Counted from the stretch's first letter, positions 10,878 to 20,526 are shown. The stretch is DNA of 64,000 nt from Gemmatimonadota bacterium (GCA_021324775.1 JAJPIM010000018.1:48877-112876), one strand, 5' to 3'. Numbers and translations: made by a program. The notes: generated by a model not told the origin, from the sequence alone.

Positions 10878-11990
10878 CTACCAGCTGCGGCGCACGGCGA
10901 GGGTGATCGCGGCGTACGGCTCGTGCGGCGGCCCCGTCTGATACTCGCGCGTCCGCGTGACGGCACGATACTCGGCCTCCAGGAAGAACAGGCGCACGCC
11001 GCCACCGAACTCATACTGGCCGACCCACGGCAGTTTGGACACCGTGTACGCCGGATCGGTAGACGACCGGTCGAGTACGAGCTCGGTCCACACGTAGTCC
11101 AGCCGCGCGGCCCCCACTCCGTAGATCTGGAACCTCGGCACGCGATTGCCGGCACCATCGTTCCACGGCGCGCCCGCGCCGTATCCGATGCGTGTCTCGA
11201 GTCCCGCGGTCGCACCGGTGAGCACGTTGCCGGCCGAAACCGAGACACGCGGAATCACCGAGAGCACCGGCACGCCGCCGATCGAGGCGTTCGCGACGAC
11301 GCGCGATTCCGCCGCACCGATGTCGAACTCCGGGGCGGTGGCGATCTGGTGATCCCAGCCGAGCGGCGGATAGTAGCGGATCAGACGGTGCCAGGCTTCC
11401 TGCACGTCGCCGGCGAGTGACGGGGGCCCCGTGACGCCCGCCTGGAGCGAGAGCGCGGTATTGGCGACCGGAGTGGATGCGTATGAGGTGCCACTCAGCA
11501 GAAGCTGTCCCGCGTAGGGGCGCTGCCCGGGGACCGGATTCGCATCACTGTGCCAGTCGGCCGGCGTGTACATCTCCTGTGCGAGCGTCAAGTCCGTCGA
11601 GAATCGTGGCCACGACACGCCACCCGGCATCTCCCCCGCGCATGTGCCGGGACTGGCCACCGAGCAGCGTGGTGCGTGGCTGCCGAGCAGGAGCGACCAG
11701 AGGCGCGATCCCGCGAATGACAGAGTCAGGCGGGTGCCGTTCGTGAACTCGTCGTCCGGCCGCCGGATCGGGGGCAACCAGTACGCGAGCTGGGCGTTGT
11801 CCTCCTCGACCTGCGCGCCGACGAACTGCTGTGCGTCCGCGCGCGCCATTGGAGCCGCGAGCGCGGCGACCGCCATTGCGACCGAAATTGCTACCACCGG
11901 GACGATCTGACGACCCCGTTGGTGGTGGTCCGCGAGTCCCTCATTCTGATCGCCGCCTTCGGCGGGCACAGCGGGCCAACTCTCTGTCAT
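10878..11990 (-). CDS. LpxR-family (DUF2219) outer-membrane lipid A deacylase-like protein
   Basis: LpxR enzymes are outer-membrane barrels that remove the 3'-acyloxyacyl group of lipid A. Seen: signal peptide region (VVAISVAMAVAALAAPMARADA), then the family-like DDEFTNGTRLTLSF, GQRPYAGQLLLSGTSYAST and RYYPPLGWDHQI, and an aromatic-terminated C-terminus (AITLAVRRSW), usual for barrel proteins. Length (370 residues) is near LpxR. ATG at 11990 (MTESW) is chosen; the frame opens upstream to 12029. Activity is not certain, because I cannot place all catalytic residues. It would modify LPS made with the GT9 enzyme upstream. Confidence 0.7.
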   Translation of the reverse strand: MTESWPAVPAEGGDQNEGLADHHQRGRQIVPVVAISVAMAVAALAAPMARADAQQFVGAQVEEDNAQLAYWLPPIRRPDDEFTNGTRLTLSFAGSRLWSLLLGSHAPRCSVASPGTCAGEMPGGVSWPRFSTDLTLAQEMYTPADWHSDANPVPGQRPYAGQLLLSGTSYASTPVANTALSLQAGVTGPPSLAGDVQEAWHRLIRYYPPLGWDHQIATAPEFDIGAAESRVVANASIGGVPVLSVIPRVSVSAGNVLTGATAGLETRIGYGAGAPWNDGAGNRVPRFQIYGVGAARLDYVWTELVLDRSSTDPAYTVSKLPWVGQYEFGGGVRLFFLEAEYRAVTRTREYQTGPPHEPYAAITLAVRRSW

Positions 11991-12160
11991 CGTGAGGCGT
12001 GCGGTGGACAGTGGGGCGGGTAGGCGCATCCCTATCTGGACGGGTCCGCCGCTTCCAAGTCACGAGTACGTAATGCGATGGCGTATCGGATCGGTGACGG
12101 CTGGCGCGCCGGTTCGGCGCGCGCTACCTGAAAATGCCGCGAACTGCCGGCGAGTTCCCG

Positions 12161-12240
12161 GGGGGGCGAGATAGGCGAAGGGAGAAAGGGGAAACGAGAA
12201 AGGAGAAGGGAGAAAGGGGAAAGGGGAAAGGAGGGAGCAA
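12161..12240 (+). repeat. Polypurine GGAGAAAGGGGAAA tract
   Basis: About 80 bases of nearly pure purine with repeated GGAGAAAGGGGAAA-like units, between the divergent LpxR-like and acetyltransferase genes. Mirror symmetry makes triplex (H-DNA) formation possible, and slippage likely. Confidence 0.7.
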
Positions 12241-12281
12241 AACGTCGCGCTGGGACGGTCCCGTCGGCATCGTACATCCCG

Positions 12282-12728
12282 ATGACATCCCAAGGCGGCC
12301 TGGCCATCCGCCAGTACATCCCGTCCGACTACGCGGAGCTGGGCCGGATGTGTGGCGCACTCTGGCCCGGGCACACCGACGCGGATCTGTCGGCGTGGCT
12401 GGCCCGGGGCGATGAGGCGGCGGTGTTTGTGGCCGAGGTGGGGCCGGGAAGGCTGTGCGGATTCGCGGAGGTGGGCGAGCGGGCGTATGCGGATTCCTGT
12501 GACACCAGTCCGGTCGGGTATCTCGAGGGCTGGTACGTGGATCCGGACGCGCGGGGCAAGTCGGTGGGACGGCGGCTCATCCGGGCGGCCGAGGACTGGG
12601 CGCGGTCGCGCGGGTATCGCGAGATGGCATCCGACACACATCTCGAGAACGTGGGATCGCAGCGTGCGCACGCGCGTCTCGGATTCGAGGAAACCGAGCG
12701 GCTGGTGCTCTTCCGAAAGAGGCTTTAG
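12282..12728 (+). CDS. GNAT acetyltransferase resembling aminoglycoside 6'-N-acetyltransferase AAC(6')-I
   Basis: 148-residue GNAT protein. The central and C-terminal parts read like AAC(6')-I enzymes: FVAEVGPGRLCGFAEV, TSPVGYLEGWYVDPDARGKSVGRRLI (acetyl-CoA loop R/Q-x-x-G-x-G/A), AAEDWARSRGYREMASDT, LGFEETERLVLFRK. AAC(6') enzymes acetylate the 6' amine of kanamycin or tobramycin-type drugs. The likeness is recalled from the family, not searched; chromosomal members may have other amine substrates. It stands alone with no mobile element near it. The start at 12282 is the ATG closest to the conserved AIRQYIPSDY strand. Confidence 0.75.
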   Translation: MTSQGGLAIRQYIPSDYAELGRMCGALWPGHTDADLSAWLARGDEAAVFVAEVGPGRLCGFAEVGERAYADSCDTSPVGYLEGWYVDPDARGKSVGRRLIRAAEDWARSRGYREMASDTHLENVGSQRAHARLGFEETERLVLFRKRL

Positions 12729-12857
12729 AAGACGCTTTTGCGGGATCAAAGTCGTGCGCGGTGAGACGCGCGATCTGTCGCTCCTCTTCGGGGCGCCGTA
12801 CTATATCGCTTCCGTCGGGGGGCTGCCCCGGCGGTCACCTGTACCGGAGCCTCCAGT

Positions 12858-13382
12858 ATGCCTCATCGTCTAATCGCCGCGGCGTCGCTTCCATTGTCCG
12901 TCCTGACACTCGGCTGCGTGCTCGCACTCGGCACCGCGTGCAGCAATGCAGCTCCCGGCGGCGCGGGTGCGGCGTCGGCCGCGGCACCGGCCAGCAACCC
13001 CGCCGCGGACGAGGCGGCGATCCGCACGCTGGACTCGGCGTGGAACAAGTCGGCGGCCGACAAGAACGCCGACGTGTTCGCGACATACTACGCGGCCGAT
13101 GGCGTGCTGTTGGCGCCCGGTGACCCGATGGCCAAGGGTCACGACGCCATCCACACCGCAATAGCAGGTTTGGTCGCGATGCCGGGCTTCTCGCTGACGT
13201 TCGCGCCGGACCAGGTGACGGCCAAGGGCGACCTCGCGTACGAGATCGGGACCTACAAGCTGACGTTGAACGACAAGGCGGGAAAGATGCACGCATCAAC
13301 AGGAAAGTACGTGGTCGTGTGGGCCCGCCAGGCGGATGGGAGCTGGAAAGTCGTGATCGACGCCCCGACCACGACGCCATAA
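12858..13382 (+). CDS. DUF4440/SnoaL-like (NTF2 fold) lipoprotein
   Basis: Signal peptide with a lipobox (LALGTAC, Cys about residue 28), an Ala/Pro-rich linker, then a domain starting AADEAAIRTLDSAWNKSAADKNADVFATYYAADGVLLAPG and ending YVVVWARQADGSWKVVIDAP. This layout is that of DUF4440/SnoaL-like NTF2-fold proteins, which bind small ligands or act as isomerase-like enzymes. Anchored in the periplasm by lipid. Function unknown. Stands alone and converges on the next gene. Confidence 0.75.
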   Translation: MPHRLIAAASLPLSVLTLGCVLALGTACSNAAPGGAGAASAAAPASNPAADEAAIRTLDSAWNKSAADKNADVFATYYAADGVLLAPGDPMAKGHDAIHTAIAGLVAMPGFSLTFAPDQVTAKGDLAYEIGTYKLTLNDKAGKMHASTGKYVVVWARQADGSWKVVIDAPTTTP

Positions 13383-13470
13383 CGGCGAGAGGCTGGGCCA
13401 GATGGAAGCCGACGCACGCGCACCTCGTCCTCACGCGCGTGGGGTGACGTGACGCCGGGAGCGCCAATCG

Positions 13471-15243
13471 TCAGCGGACCGTCGCCAGCCATCGTGCGAC
13501 GGATGCGCGAAGATCGGCGAGCGGCAGCGCACCTTGGCCGAGCACCTGGTCGTGGAATGCGCGGATATCGAATCGGGAGCCGAGCCGCTGTTTGGCGCCG
13601 GCGCGGAGGCCTAAGATTGCCTGCTGGCCGATGAGATACGACGGCGCCTGCCCGGGGAGTGCGATGTAGCGGTCGACCTCGGCGTTGACCTGATCGGGCG
13701 ACGACGCCGTATGGGCGAGCATATAGGCGACCGCCTGATCGCGAGTCCATCCGAGCGCGTGGATCCCCGGATCGATCACCGCGCGCGCCGCGCGGGTCGC
13801 TTCCCCCGACATCATCCCCAGGCGTTCGAGCGGGGATGAGTAGAGTCCCATCTCATCGGCGAGACGCTCGGAGTAGAGTCCCCAGCCCTCGGAGTACCCG
13901 CTGTTGTGGAAGTACCGAGTCACGGGATGCGCGCCGGTGCGCTGCTGCGCGATCGTGATCTGGAGATGGTGGCCTGGGACCATCTCGTGGAACGCCACGT
14001 CCTCGCCGAGCGACCGGGTCTGCTGGCGCGGCTGATACGTGCGGATGAAGTACGTGCCGGGTCGCGATCCGTCGTCGGTGGCCGGATAGTACTGGCCGGG
14101 CGCGGCGTTCTTCTCGCGGAACGCGGGTACCGGCTCGATCCGCACCGGTGCCTTGGGCAGCACGCCGAACCATTGCGGCAGCGCGCGCGTGGCGCGGGCG
14201 AGCGCACTTTCCGCCTGCGCGATTATTTCCTCGCGCGAATGATACGTGTAGGCCGTATCGGTCTTGATGCGCTCGAGCAGGGCGGGGAGGTCGTGCGTCT
14301 GGAAGCTCCGGATGGCGAGCGTGTCCATCTCCGCCGTGACCGCGGCCATCCGGGCGAGGCCCAGCTCGTGCACCGCCCGCGGCGTCATGCTGAGTGACGA
14401 ATACCTCGCGAGCTGCGCCCGGTAACACGCGAGCCCATCCGGGTTGGCGGAGAGGCCGATCGCCTCCCTGGCAGCCGGGAGATACGTGGTATCGAGGAAC
14501 TCGCGATAGCGGCGCGCGGCGGGGAGCACTGCACTGCCCAGGAGCGAATCAAAGGACGCGCGGAAGCCAGGAGCCGAATCGCGAGTGGCGGGCGAACGGA
14601 ACGGCGACTTATCGGCCGGTATCGCGAGCAGCGCGTCGAGCTGCGCGATGGTTGCCCGGACGATCAGCTTGGGCGCCGTGTAGCCGCGCTCTATGCCGGC
14701 GCGAAGATTCGCGATCTCCGTGTCCACGAACCGCGGCAGTTCTCCATAGCGCTTGAGCGCCGCCCGGCGGAGGCTGTCCGTGCCGACGGGCTGGAAGCCG
14801 GCAAGGACCGTATACCGGGTGGGCCAACCCGAGAACTGGCTGACCGGCCACAGGTCTTCGTGGCACGTGCGGAGCGCGACCGCGCTTTCCAACTGCTGGC
14901 GCAGCACGACGTACGTCGCCCACTCGGGCCGCCCCGCGAGGGTCGCCGGCGTGATGTCACGCAGGCGTCTGAGCCATCCATCCTCGCGTGCTTCCCACGC
15001 GGACCCGGCAGCGAGGCTGTTGTCCGTGATGCCTTCGTGGCGGGCTCCGGCGAGACCCTGGATCGTCTCCCACTCCGGGTTGCGGACCCGGTATGCCGCG
15101 ACGTAGTCATCGGCGACCGCGGTCACGGCATCGGCTGCGGCGACGGTATCGGCCGCCGCCGAGTGGCGGGTGGCGGGCTGGCGCTGCAAGGTGGCCGCGG
15201 CAGCCGACCAGACCATCGCGCCGGCGACGACCAAAGGCGACAT
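13471..15243 (-). CDS. DUF885 family secreted metallopeptidase-like protein
   Basis: 591 residues from the ATG at 15243 (MSPLVVAGAMVWSAAAA), which begins a signal peptide; the frame is open further upstream but without coding character. DUF885 proteins resemble zinc peptidases with two-part motifs, and both are here: AFHEMVPGHHLQ (H-E-x-x-x-x-H-H) and, about 30 residues on, YSEGWGLYSERLADE. The C-terminus PSYLIGQQAILGLR is also typical. Likely periplasmic, cleaving peptides of unknown identity. It lies on the reverse strand between two forward genes, so is probably transcribed alone. Confidence 0.8.
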   Translation of the reverse strand: MSPLVVAGAMVWSAAAATLQRQPATRHSAAADTVAAADAVTAVADDYVAAYRVRNPEWETIQGLAGARHEGITDNSLAAGSAWEAREDGWLRRLRDITPATLAGRPEWATYVVLRQQLESAVALRTCHEDLWPVSQFSGWPTRYTVLAGFQPVGTDSLRRAALKRYGELPRFVDTEIANLRAGIERGYTAPKLIVRATIAQLDALLAIPADKSPFRSPATRDSAPGFRASFDSLLGSAVLPAARRYREFLDTTYLPAAREAIGLSANPDGLACYRAQLARYSSLSMTPRAVHELGLARMAAVTAEMDTLAIRSFQTHDLPALLERIKTDTAYTYHSREEIIAQAESALARATRALPQWFGVLPKAPVRIEPVPAFREKNAAPGQYYPATDDGSRPGTYFIRTYQPRQQTRSLGEDVAFHEMVPGHHLQITIAQQRTGAHPVTRYFHNSGYSEGWGLYSERLADEMGLYSSPLERLGMMSGEATRAARAVIDPGIHALGWTRDQAVAYMLAHTASSPDQVNAEVDRYIALPGQAPSYLIGQQAILGLRAGAKQRLGSRFDIRAFHDQVLGQGALPLADLRASVARWLATVR

Positions 15244-15401
15244 TCGAGCAGCAGAAACGGATTGGAACAACGGAACTCCCGGGCACTGCCTCCCGTCATT
15301 GGGAACGCGTGGTGATTCTGGACGGTGGCGCGCACGATCGCAAGCGTGTGCCGGGGCGCCGTGTGCGAGCAGCACCGCGGGTGCCGGGGGCGCGGATCGG
15401 G

Positions 15402-15456
15402 TGGAGGAGAAAGTAGAGAGTAGAAAGTAGAAAGTAGAAAGTTGAGAGTAGAAAAC
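15402..15456 (+). repeat. AGTAGAAA microsatellite-like purine tract
   Basis: Tandem AGTAGAAA units (about three exact plus degenerate ones) between the divergent DUF885 and PDZ genes. Third purine-rich tract in the window after 2058 and 12161. Confidence 0.65.
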
Positions 15457-15507
15457 GGATCGACCAGCCGGTGGTCATGGGCGGGCTCATCTCGGGGGTG
15501 AATCGTG

Positions 15508-16215
15508 ATGCGGATGGTGGTCGCGTGTGCGTTGTGTCTCGTGGCGGCGGGAGCGGGTGCGCAGGCGGCGCCGCGCGGGGGACTCGGATTCGCGTTCGGG
15601 ACGACGGCAGCGGATGCGCCCGCGCAGGGCGCGCTGGTCACCGAGGTCTACCCTGGCACCGCCGCGGCGGCGGCCGGTGTCCGGCCCAATGATGTCGTCA
15701 CCGGCGTGGACGGACACCCCCTCGACAACGGTGCGGCGCTGGCCACGTATCTCATGGGTCTTCACGGACTCCACCACGTGGTGCTGCAGGTCGTGCGGCC
15801 CGCCGCCGCCAGCTCGGCCCCGATGACTGTCACGGTGCTGTTTTCGGACACCCCGGGCGATTCGGTCGCGCCCAACGGTGTGCACTGGAGCGTCAGCATC
15901 GACGGCAACGTCCGGAACTACACCCCCGACCGCTCCATCGAGGTCTCGAGCTGGCAGCAGGCGGTCAAGCTCATCCCGCGCGACCGCGAGCACGAGTCGA
16001 GCGTCTGGTCGATCTACGACCACCCCCGAGACCACCCGTCGAGCTTCGTCATCCGTGAGACCGTGGCCGGCGGCACGCGGCTCGTGATCTCACCGGCCGC
16101 GATGTACGCCAACACCGTCGAGGACGCCCACGCCAAACTGCCGCCCGGGTCCACGATCCTGCCCAAGGACCCGCAGAACCCACCGAATCTGATCGAGGTG
16201 TGGATCGCGCCGTGA
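15508..16215 (+). CDS. Secreted single PDZ-domain protein
   Basis: Signal peptide (MRMVVACALCLVAAGAGAQA) followed by a PDZ domain: GLGFAFGTT, GALVTEVYPGTAAAAAGVRPNDVVTGVDGHPL, and a C-terminal region of about 120 residues (WSVSIDGNVRNYTP, SSFVIRETVAGGTRLVI) that I do not recognise. No protease domain is attached, so it is not HtrA-like; it probably binds exposed C-termini of periplasmic partners. ATG 15508 follows a GGGGGTG; the GTG one codon earlier is possible. Convergent with the next gene. Confidence 0.7.
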   Translation: MRMVVACALCLVAAGAGAQAAPRGGLGFAFGTTAADAPAQGALVTEVYPGTAAAAAGVRPNDVVTGVDGHPLDNGAALATYLMGLHGLHHVVLQVVRPAAASSAPMTVTVLFSDTPGDSVAPNGVHWSVSIDGNVRNYTPDRSIEVSSWQQAVKLIPRDREHESSVWSIYDHPRDHPSSFVIRETVAGGTRLVISPAAMYANTVEDAHAKLPPGSTILPKDPQNPPNLIEVWIAP

Positions 16216-16233
16216 CCTGGGGTAGGCCCGATT

Positions 16234-17373
16234 CTACCGGCCCGGTTTGGCGCGAGCCGCTTTCGCGGCGCGCTCGGCCTCGGCATATCCGGACGCAATA
16301 GCGGCCGGGCCGTACGCGTCGAACATTTTGCCGATGGCGTCGTCGCCGTGGGCGAACGCCCGATGCCACGGCGCAAGATCAATCCGTTTGGTCGCCGCAT
16401 CCAATGTCAGCCCGGCGCGGACGGCCCGGCGCGTCTCGTCGCGCATCGCCGTGAGGAATCGGGTCACGAGGTCGAGGTAGGCGTAGTCGCTCTGCGGCGC
16501 GCCGTGGCCGGGAATGATGTGTGTGGCGCCGAGGGCGCGCACCGCGTGCAGCGAGGCGATCCAGTCCGTGAGGTAGGCCTCAAAGGCGAACGGCACCGGG
16601 TAGACGAGGAGATCGCCCGTCATGACCACGTGCTCTTTGGGCAGGAACACGACACCATCGCCGCGCGTGTTGCCGCGGCCGAAGCAGTAGAGATCGATCT
16701 CCCGCGAGCCATCGTAGAGCGTGATGCGGCGCGCGAACGAGATCGTCGGCAGGTGATAGGTGATCGAATCCGACTGGGGGACCATGTACCGCCGGAGCGA
16801 CGCCGACACCGCCACGGCCTTGCCCCGCTCCTCCGGAGTGAACGGGCGCTTGGTGCCCGGATCGATGCCTGACGCCAGCGCACTGTCGTACGCCGCCAGG
16901 AGTGTGGTATAGAACCCTGCGACCTCCCGGTGCTTCTCCTGGTCCTCGTGCAGAATGTCGTCGCGTGTGCTGTCCGTGGCGATCAGATTGATGGGACCCG
17001 GATACGCTTCGAGGAGCGCCTGCGTGCCCCAGACGTGATCGTTGTGCCAGTGCGAGTAGGCGATCGTTCGGACCGGCTTGCTGGTGATCGTCTTGAGCAT
17101 CGCGATCGTCGCGCGTGACGCGGCGGGAGTGAAGTTCGCGTCGAAGACGAAGACATCGCTGTCGTTGATCACGAACGTCTGATTGCCGTGCAGCAGCCCA
17201 TCAATCGACGGCTGGTAGGCGACGTAAACGTCCGGCACGACCTGGACGAACTCGAAATGCGGCAGACCCGCGCTGTCCGGCGCCTGGGCGCGGGCCCACG
17301 ATGTGGAGCCCAGGAGGAGCGCGACGCAGATCGCTGCGAGGGACCGGCGACGACTCACTGGCTGCGAACGCAT
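16234..17373 (-). CDS. Secreted metallo-beta-lactamase-fold hydrolase
   Basis: 379 residues. Signal peptide MRSQPVSRRRSLAAICVALLLGSTSWARAQA with an RR pair that may suit the Tat route. The MBL zinc motif is clear: SHWHNDHVWG (H-x-H-x-D-H), a later metal-binding strand VVMTGDLLVYPV, and HIIPGHGAP. Substrate unknown; the order and spacing are closer to generic MBL hydrolases than to true beta-lactamases. The ATG at 17373 is preceded by GGAGGAAGG, a strong ribosome binding site. Divergent from the esterase gene with a 213-bp shared upstream region. Confidence 0.8.
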   Translation of the reverse strand: MRSQPVSRRRSLAAICVALLLGSTSWARAQAPDSAGLPHFEFVQVVPDVYVAYQPSIDGLLHGNQTFVINDSDVFVFDANFTPAASRATIAMLKTITSKPVRTIAYSHWHNDHVWGTQALLEAYPGPINLIATDSTRDDILHEDQEKHREVAGFYTTLLAAYDSALASGIDPGTKRPFTPEERGKAVAVSASLRRYMVPQSDSITYHLPTISFARRITLYDGSREIDLYCFGRGNTRGDGVVFLPKEHVVMTGDLLVYPVPFAFEAYLTDWIASLHAVRALGATHIIPGHGAPQSDYAYLDLVTRFLTAMRDETRRAVRAGLTLDAATKRIDLAPWHRAFAHGDDAIGKMFDAYGPAAIASGYAEAERAAKAARAKPGR

Positions 17374-17586
17374 AGAGCCCTTCCTCCAACTATCGGTGCG
17401 TGAGGCTACTGGGAGATGGGTGAGCACGGCATACGAACATGCACATCGTGCGCGGACAGACCGCCCAATGGAAACCATGTTTTGCCATTCGCTGACATAC
17501 AACATCACATGGCGATTCGCCGCATTCGCTTCTGTTACGATCGGTAACTCCAAGCTCCCACACCGATTCCAGCCTAACCTGTCATC

Positions 17587-18372
17587 ATGCCAATAACCCG
17601 GCGTCAATTCGTAGGCGAGGCGGCGCTGGCGATCGTCGCCCTGAAGAGGATGTCGTGGGGTCCAGGCCCTGGGGGGCGATTGACCGCGCGGCCGGGGGCC
17701 ACGGTGCGAGACCCGCTCCCCCCCGGCGTGCACACGCTTTCGATTCTGGAATCGCGGACGACTGTGGTGGTAGTTCCACCGGGCCTTTCACCCGGGCGTC
17801 CCGCGCCGCTGATCCTCATGTTCCACGGCGCCACCGAGAGCAACGCCGAGTCCCTCGGCGCGCTGCAGCAGGTCGCCGAGCGCTCGGGCGCCATCCTGCT
17901 GGCGCCAAGTTCAGCGGGGACGACTTGGGACGCCATCCGGGGCGCGTTCGGGGACGACCTGGATGACATCGACCGGCAGCTCGCGCGCGTCTTCGCTCGC
18001 TGTGCCGTGGATCCGGGCCGCATTGCCTTCGCGGGATTTTCCGATGGCGCATCGTACGCGATCTCGCTCGGGCTCATCAACGGCGACCTCTGCTCGCACA
18101 TCATCGGCTACTCACCCGGCTTCGTCATTCCCGGGGTGTGGCACGGGCACCCGCGCGTGTTCATCGCACACGGGACGCACGATCACATCCTGCCGATCGA
18201 TGAGTGCGGCCGCCGGATCGCGTCGGACCTCACCAAGCGAGGATACTCGGTCGAGTTCGCGGAGTTCGACGGCGACCATGAGATCCGGCCGGAGATGGTC
18301 GAGCGATCGGTGGCGTGGGTAGAGGGCGGGACGGCCGCTCCCGACTCGGCCGCCGGCCGCCCGAGAAAATAG
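17587..18372 (+). CDS. Exported alpha/beta-hydrolase (esterase/phospholipase type)
   Basis: 261 residues. N-terminus TRRQFVGEAALAIVA resembles a Tat signal. The alpha/beta-hydrolase core shows LILMFHGATES (oxyanion strand), the nucleophile elbow GFSDGAS (G-x-S-x-G), Asp in HGTHDHILP and His in FDGDHEI, a complete triad in the order of the carboxylesterase/poly(3-hydroxybutyrate) depolymerase-like group. Probably a periplasmic ester hydrolase; substrate unknown. Ends in an Ala/Pro/Arg tail. An intergenic repeat follows. Confidence 0.75.
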   Translation: MPITRRQFVGEAALAIVALKRMSWGPGPGGRLTARPGATVRDPLPPGVHTLSILESRTTVVVVPPGLSPGRPAPLILMFHGATESNAESLGALQQVAERSGAILLAPSSAGTTWDAIRGAFGDDLDDIDRQLARVFARCAVDPGRIAFAGFSDGASYAISLGLINGDLCSHIIGYSPGFVIPGVWHGHPRVFIAHGTHDHILPIDECGRRIASDLTKRGYSVEFAEFDGDHEIRPEMVERSVAWVEGGTAAPDSAAGRPRK

Positions 18373-18414
18373 GCGCTCGGGAACAGAGAGCAGACCGCGG
18401 ACGCGGCATCCGCC

Positions 18415-18460
18415 GGGGGCCGTTGCCGGAACAGGGCGACCTTCGGTCCTCGAATGGCCC
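18415..18460 (+). repeat. Intergenic palindromic repeat, copy c (long form, degenerate right arm)
   Basis: GGGGGCCGTTGCCGGAACAGGGCGACCTTCGG... with a decayed right arm AATGGCCCGG. Shares the preceding GCATCCGSCG sequence with copy d. Confidence 0.65.
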
Positions 18461-18587
18461 GGACGCGACGGCCTGGCGAGCAGCGCATGCTTACCCAGTT
18501 GGCCAGACGACGAGATATTCCGTCGTCGCGCACCGAGGGGTGGCGACGCCACCCCTTTCTTCTCGTGACTCAAGCTCGCCTCAATCG

Positions 18588-20501
18588 ATGCCGATCCTCG
18601 CATTCCTATTTGGCACGCCCCTCCGGACCGATGAGCAGGACCAGCAGCGGATCGGGGCCCTTCGTGGAATCCCCGTGCTCGGCCTCGACGCGCTCGCGTC
18701 TGCAGCCTACGGGCCGGAGGCCGCGCTCACGGTCCTGCTGGCGATCGGCGCCGGCGCGAGCCACTACATCGCACCGATCAGCGCCGTCATCATCGTGGTG
18801 CTGTTGGCGGTGTATCTGTCCTACCGCCAGACGATCGACGCCTATCCGAACGGCGGCGGATCCTATACCGTCGCCTCGGAGAACCTCGGCCGGTTTCCGG
18901 GGCTACTCGCCGCGAGTGCGCTATCCCTCGACTATATCCTCAACGTCGCCGTGGCAATCTCCGCCGGCGTGGGTGCAATCGTGTCGGCGGCGCCAGCCCT
19001 GCTGCGCTACACGCTCCCCCTCTGTCTGGCGATTCTCGCTTTCCTGACCCTTGTCAACCTGCGCGGGATCAGAGAGTCGGGGCTCGTGTTCCTCTTACCG
19101 ACCTACCTGTTCGTCGCCTCGCTCGGGTTGGTGATCATCGTGGGCATCGCGCGAGCGGTGATTGCCCGCGGGCACCCGGCGCCGATCGCGCCGCTGCCGA
19201 CGCCGATGCCGGCAACCGTTGCCGTCACGGGGTGGTTGCTGATGCGATCGTTCGCCAGCGGGACCACGGCCATGACGGGCGTCGAGGCCGTGAGCAATGG
19301 CGTCCCTCTGTTTCGGCCGCCCGCGTCCCGCACCGCGAATCGGACCCTGACGGCGATCATCGCCATCCTGATCGCCTTGCTCGCGGGGATCGCGTACCTC
19401 TGTCCTGCCTACGGGATCGTCGCGACCGCGCCCGGCGCGGCCGGCTATCAGAGCGTCCTTTCACAGCTCACCGGCGCGGTCTTCGGACATGGTGTGTTGT
19501 ATGTCGTCACGATGTCGTCGGTCGTTGCGGTGCTGTGTCTGTCGGCCAACACCAGCTTCGCCGACTTCCCGCGACTCGGCCGAGTCCTGGCGCTCGACCG
19601 CTACCTGCCACTCCAATTCGCTCACCCGGGGCGACGCCTCGTCTACACGACCGGCATCGTCCTCCTCTGCGCGATGGCGGGTGGACTGCTCGTGATCTTT
19701 GATGGCATCACGGACCGGCTGATCCCGTTGTTTGCCGTCGGTGCGCTCCTCGCATTCACGATGTCGCAGTGGGGCATGGTGGCGCATTGGCGCCGGGTCG
19801 GCGGCCCGCATGCCCGCCGCTCGCTCGTGCTCAACGGCGCGGGCGCCGTCGCGACGTCGGCGACGGTGCTAGTGGTCGTCGTCACCAAGTTCGCTGAGGG
19901 TGCGTGGATTACGGTCCTCGTCATTCCGCTTTTCATGCTGTTCTTCCTGGCCGCGCGCCACTCGCACGAGCGCGTCGATCGCGCGATCGCGGGCGAGGGG
20001 ACCGAATCGAGCCCACTGTCGTTCGCTGGCGTCGAGCCTCCGATCGTCATCGTACCGGTGCGCCGGCTGGATCGGGTGGCGCGGAAGGGGCTCCAGTTCG
20101 CGATATCGATCTCGACTGAGGTGCAGGCCGTCCTGGTGGTCACCGATGATGTGACCGCGGATGAGCAGTGCGCGCGCTCCATGTCCGCGAGTTGGCACGA
20201 CCTGGTCGATGTCCCGGCGATCGGCGCCGGTCACTCGCCGGTGCCGTTCGTCACGCTTCCGTCGGCCTATCGCGAATTCATCACTCCGTTTCTGGCCTAC
20301 GTGCGTGATGTCGCCGCCGCGCATCCCGACCGATACGTTGCGGTCGTCATCCCCGAGGTCGTGGAACGCCGCTGGTACGACGTCCTGTTCGCCAGCCACC
20401 GGCCGGCGGTGCTCAAAGCCGTCCTGCGGGCACGGGGTGGGCCCCGAGTCCTTGTAGTCGATGCTCCTTGGCACATCGGCGATGAGGTTGCGGGCTGCTG
20501 A
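18588..20501 (+). CDS. APC-superfamily amino acid/cation permease with C-terminal cytosolic domain
   Basis: 637 residues with about 12 hydrophobic helices and then a ~130-residue soluble tail. The first helices carry the APC pattern GLDALASAAYGPEAAL and YPNGGGSYTVASENLG; helix 6 region has SFASGTTAMTGVEAVSNGVPLF. The tail (SPLSFAGVEPPIVIVPVRRLDRVARKG...VLVVTD) looks like a universal-stress/nucleotide-binding-like regulatory domain, as in many unassigned APC transporters that may carry K+ or amino acids. Substrate unknown. ATG 18588 gives MPILAFLFGTPLRTDEQ; the frame opens upstream through repeat c, which is not coding. Confidence 0.75.
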   Translation: MPILAFLFGTPLRTDEQDQQRIGALRGIPVLGLDALASAAYGPEAALTVLLAIGAGASHYIAPISAVIIVVLLAVYLSYRQTIDAYPNGGGSYTVASENLGRFPGLLAASALSLDYILNVAVAISAGVGAIVSAAPALLRYTLPLCLAILAFLTLVNLRGIRESGLVFLLPTYLFVASLGLVIIVGIARAVIARGHPAPIAPLPTPMPATVAVTGWLLMRSFASGTTAMTGVEAVSNGVPLFRPPASRTANRTLTAIIAILIALLAGIAYLCPAYGIVATAPGAAGYQSVLSQLTGAVFGHGVLYVVTMSSVVAVLCLSANTSFADFPRLGRVLALDRYLPLQFAHPGRRLVYTTGIVLLCAMAGGLLVIFDGITDRLIPLFAVGALLAFTMSQWGMVAHWRRVGGPHARRSLVLNGAGAVATSATVLVVVVTKFAEGAWITVLVIPLFMLFFLAARHSHERVDRAIAGEGTESSPLSFAGVEPPIVIVPVRRLDRVARKGLQFAISISTEVQAVLVVTDDVTADEQCARSMSASWHDLVDVPAIGAGHSPVPFVTLPSAYREFITPFLAYVRDVAAAHPDRYVAVVIPEVVERRWYDVLFASHRPAVLKAVLRARGGPRVLVVDAPWHIGDEVAGC

Positions 20502-20526
20502 ATAGGACGCGTCTGCAGCATCCGGC

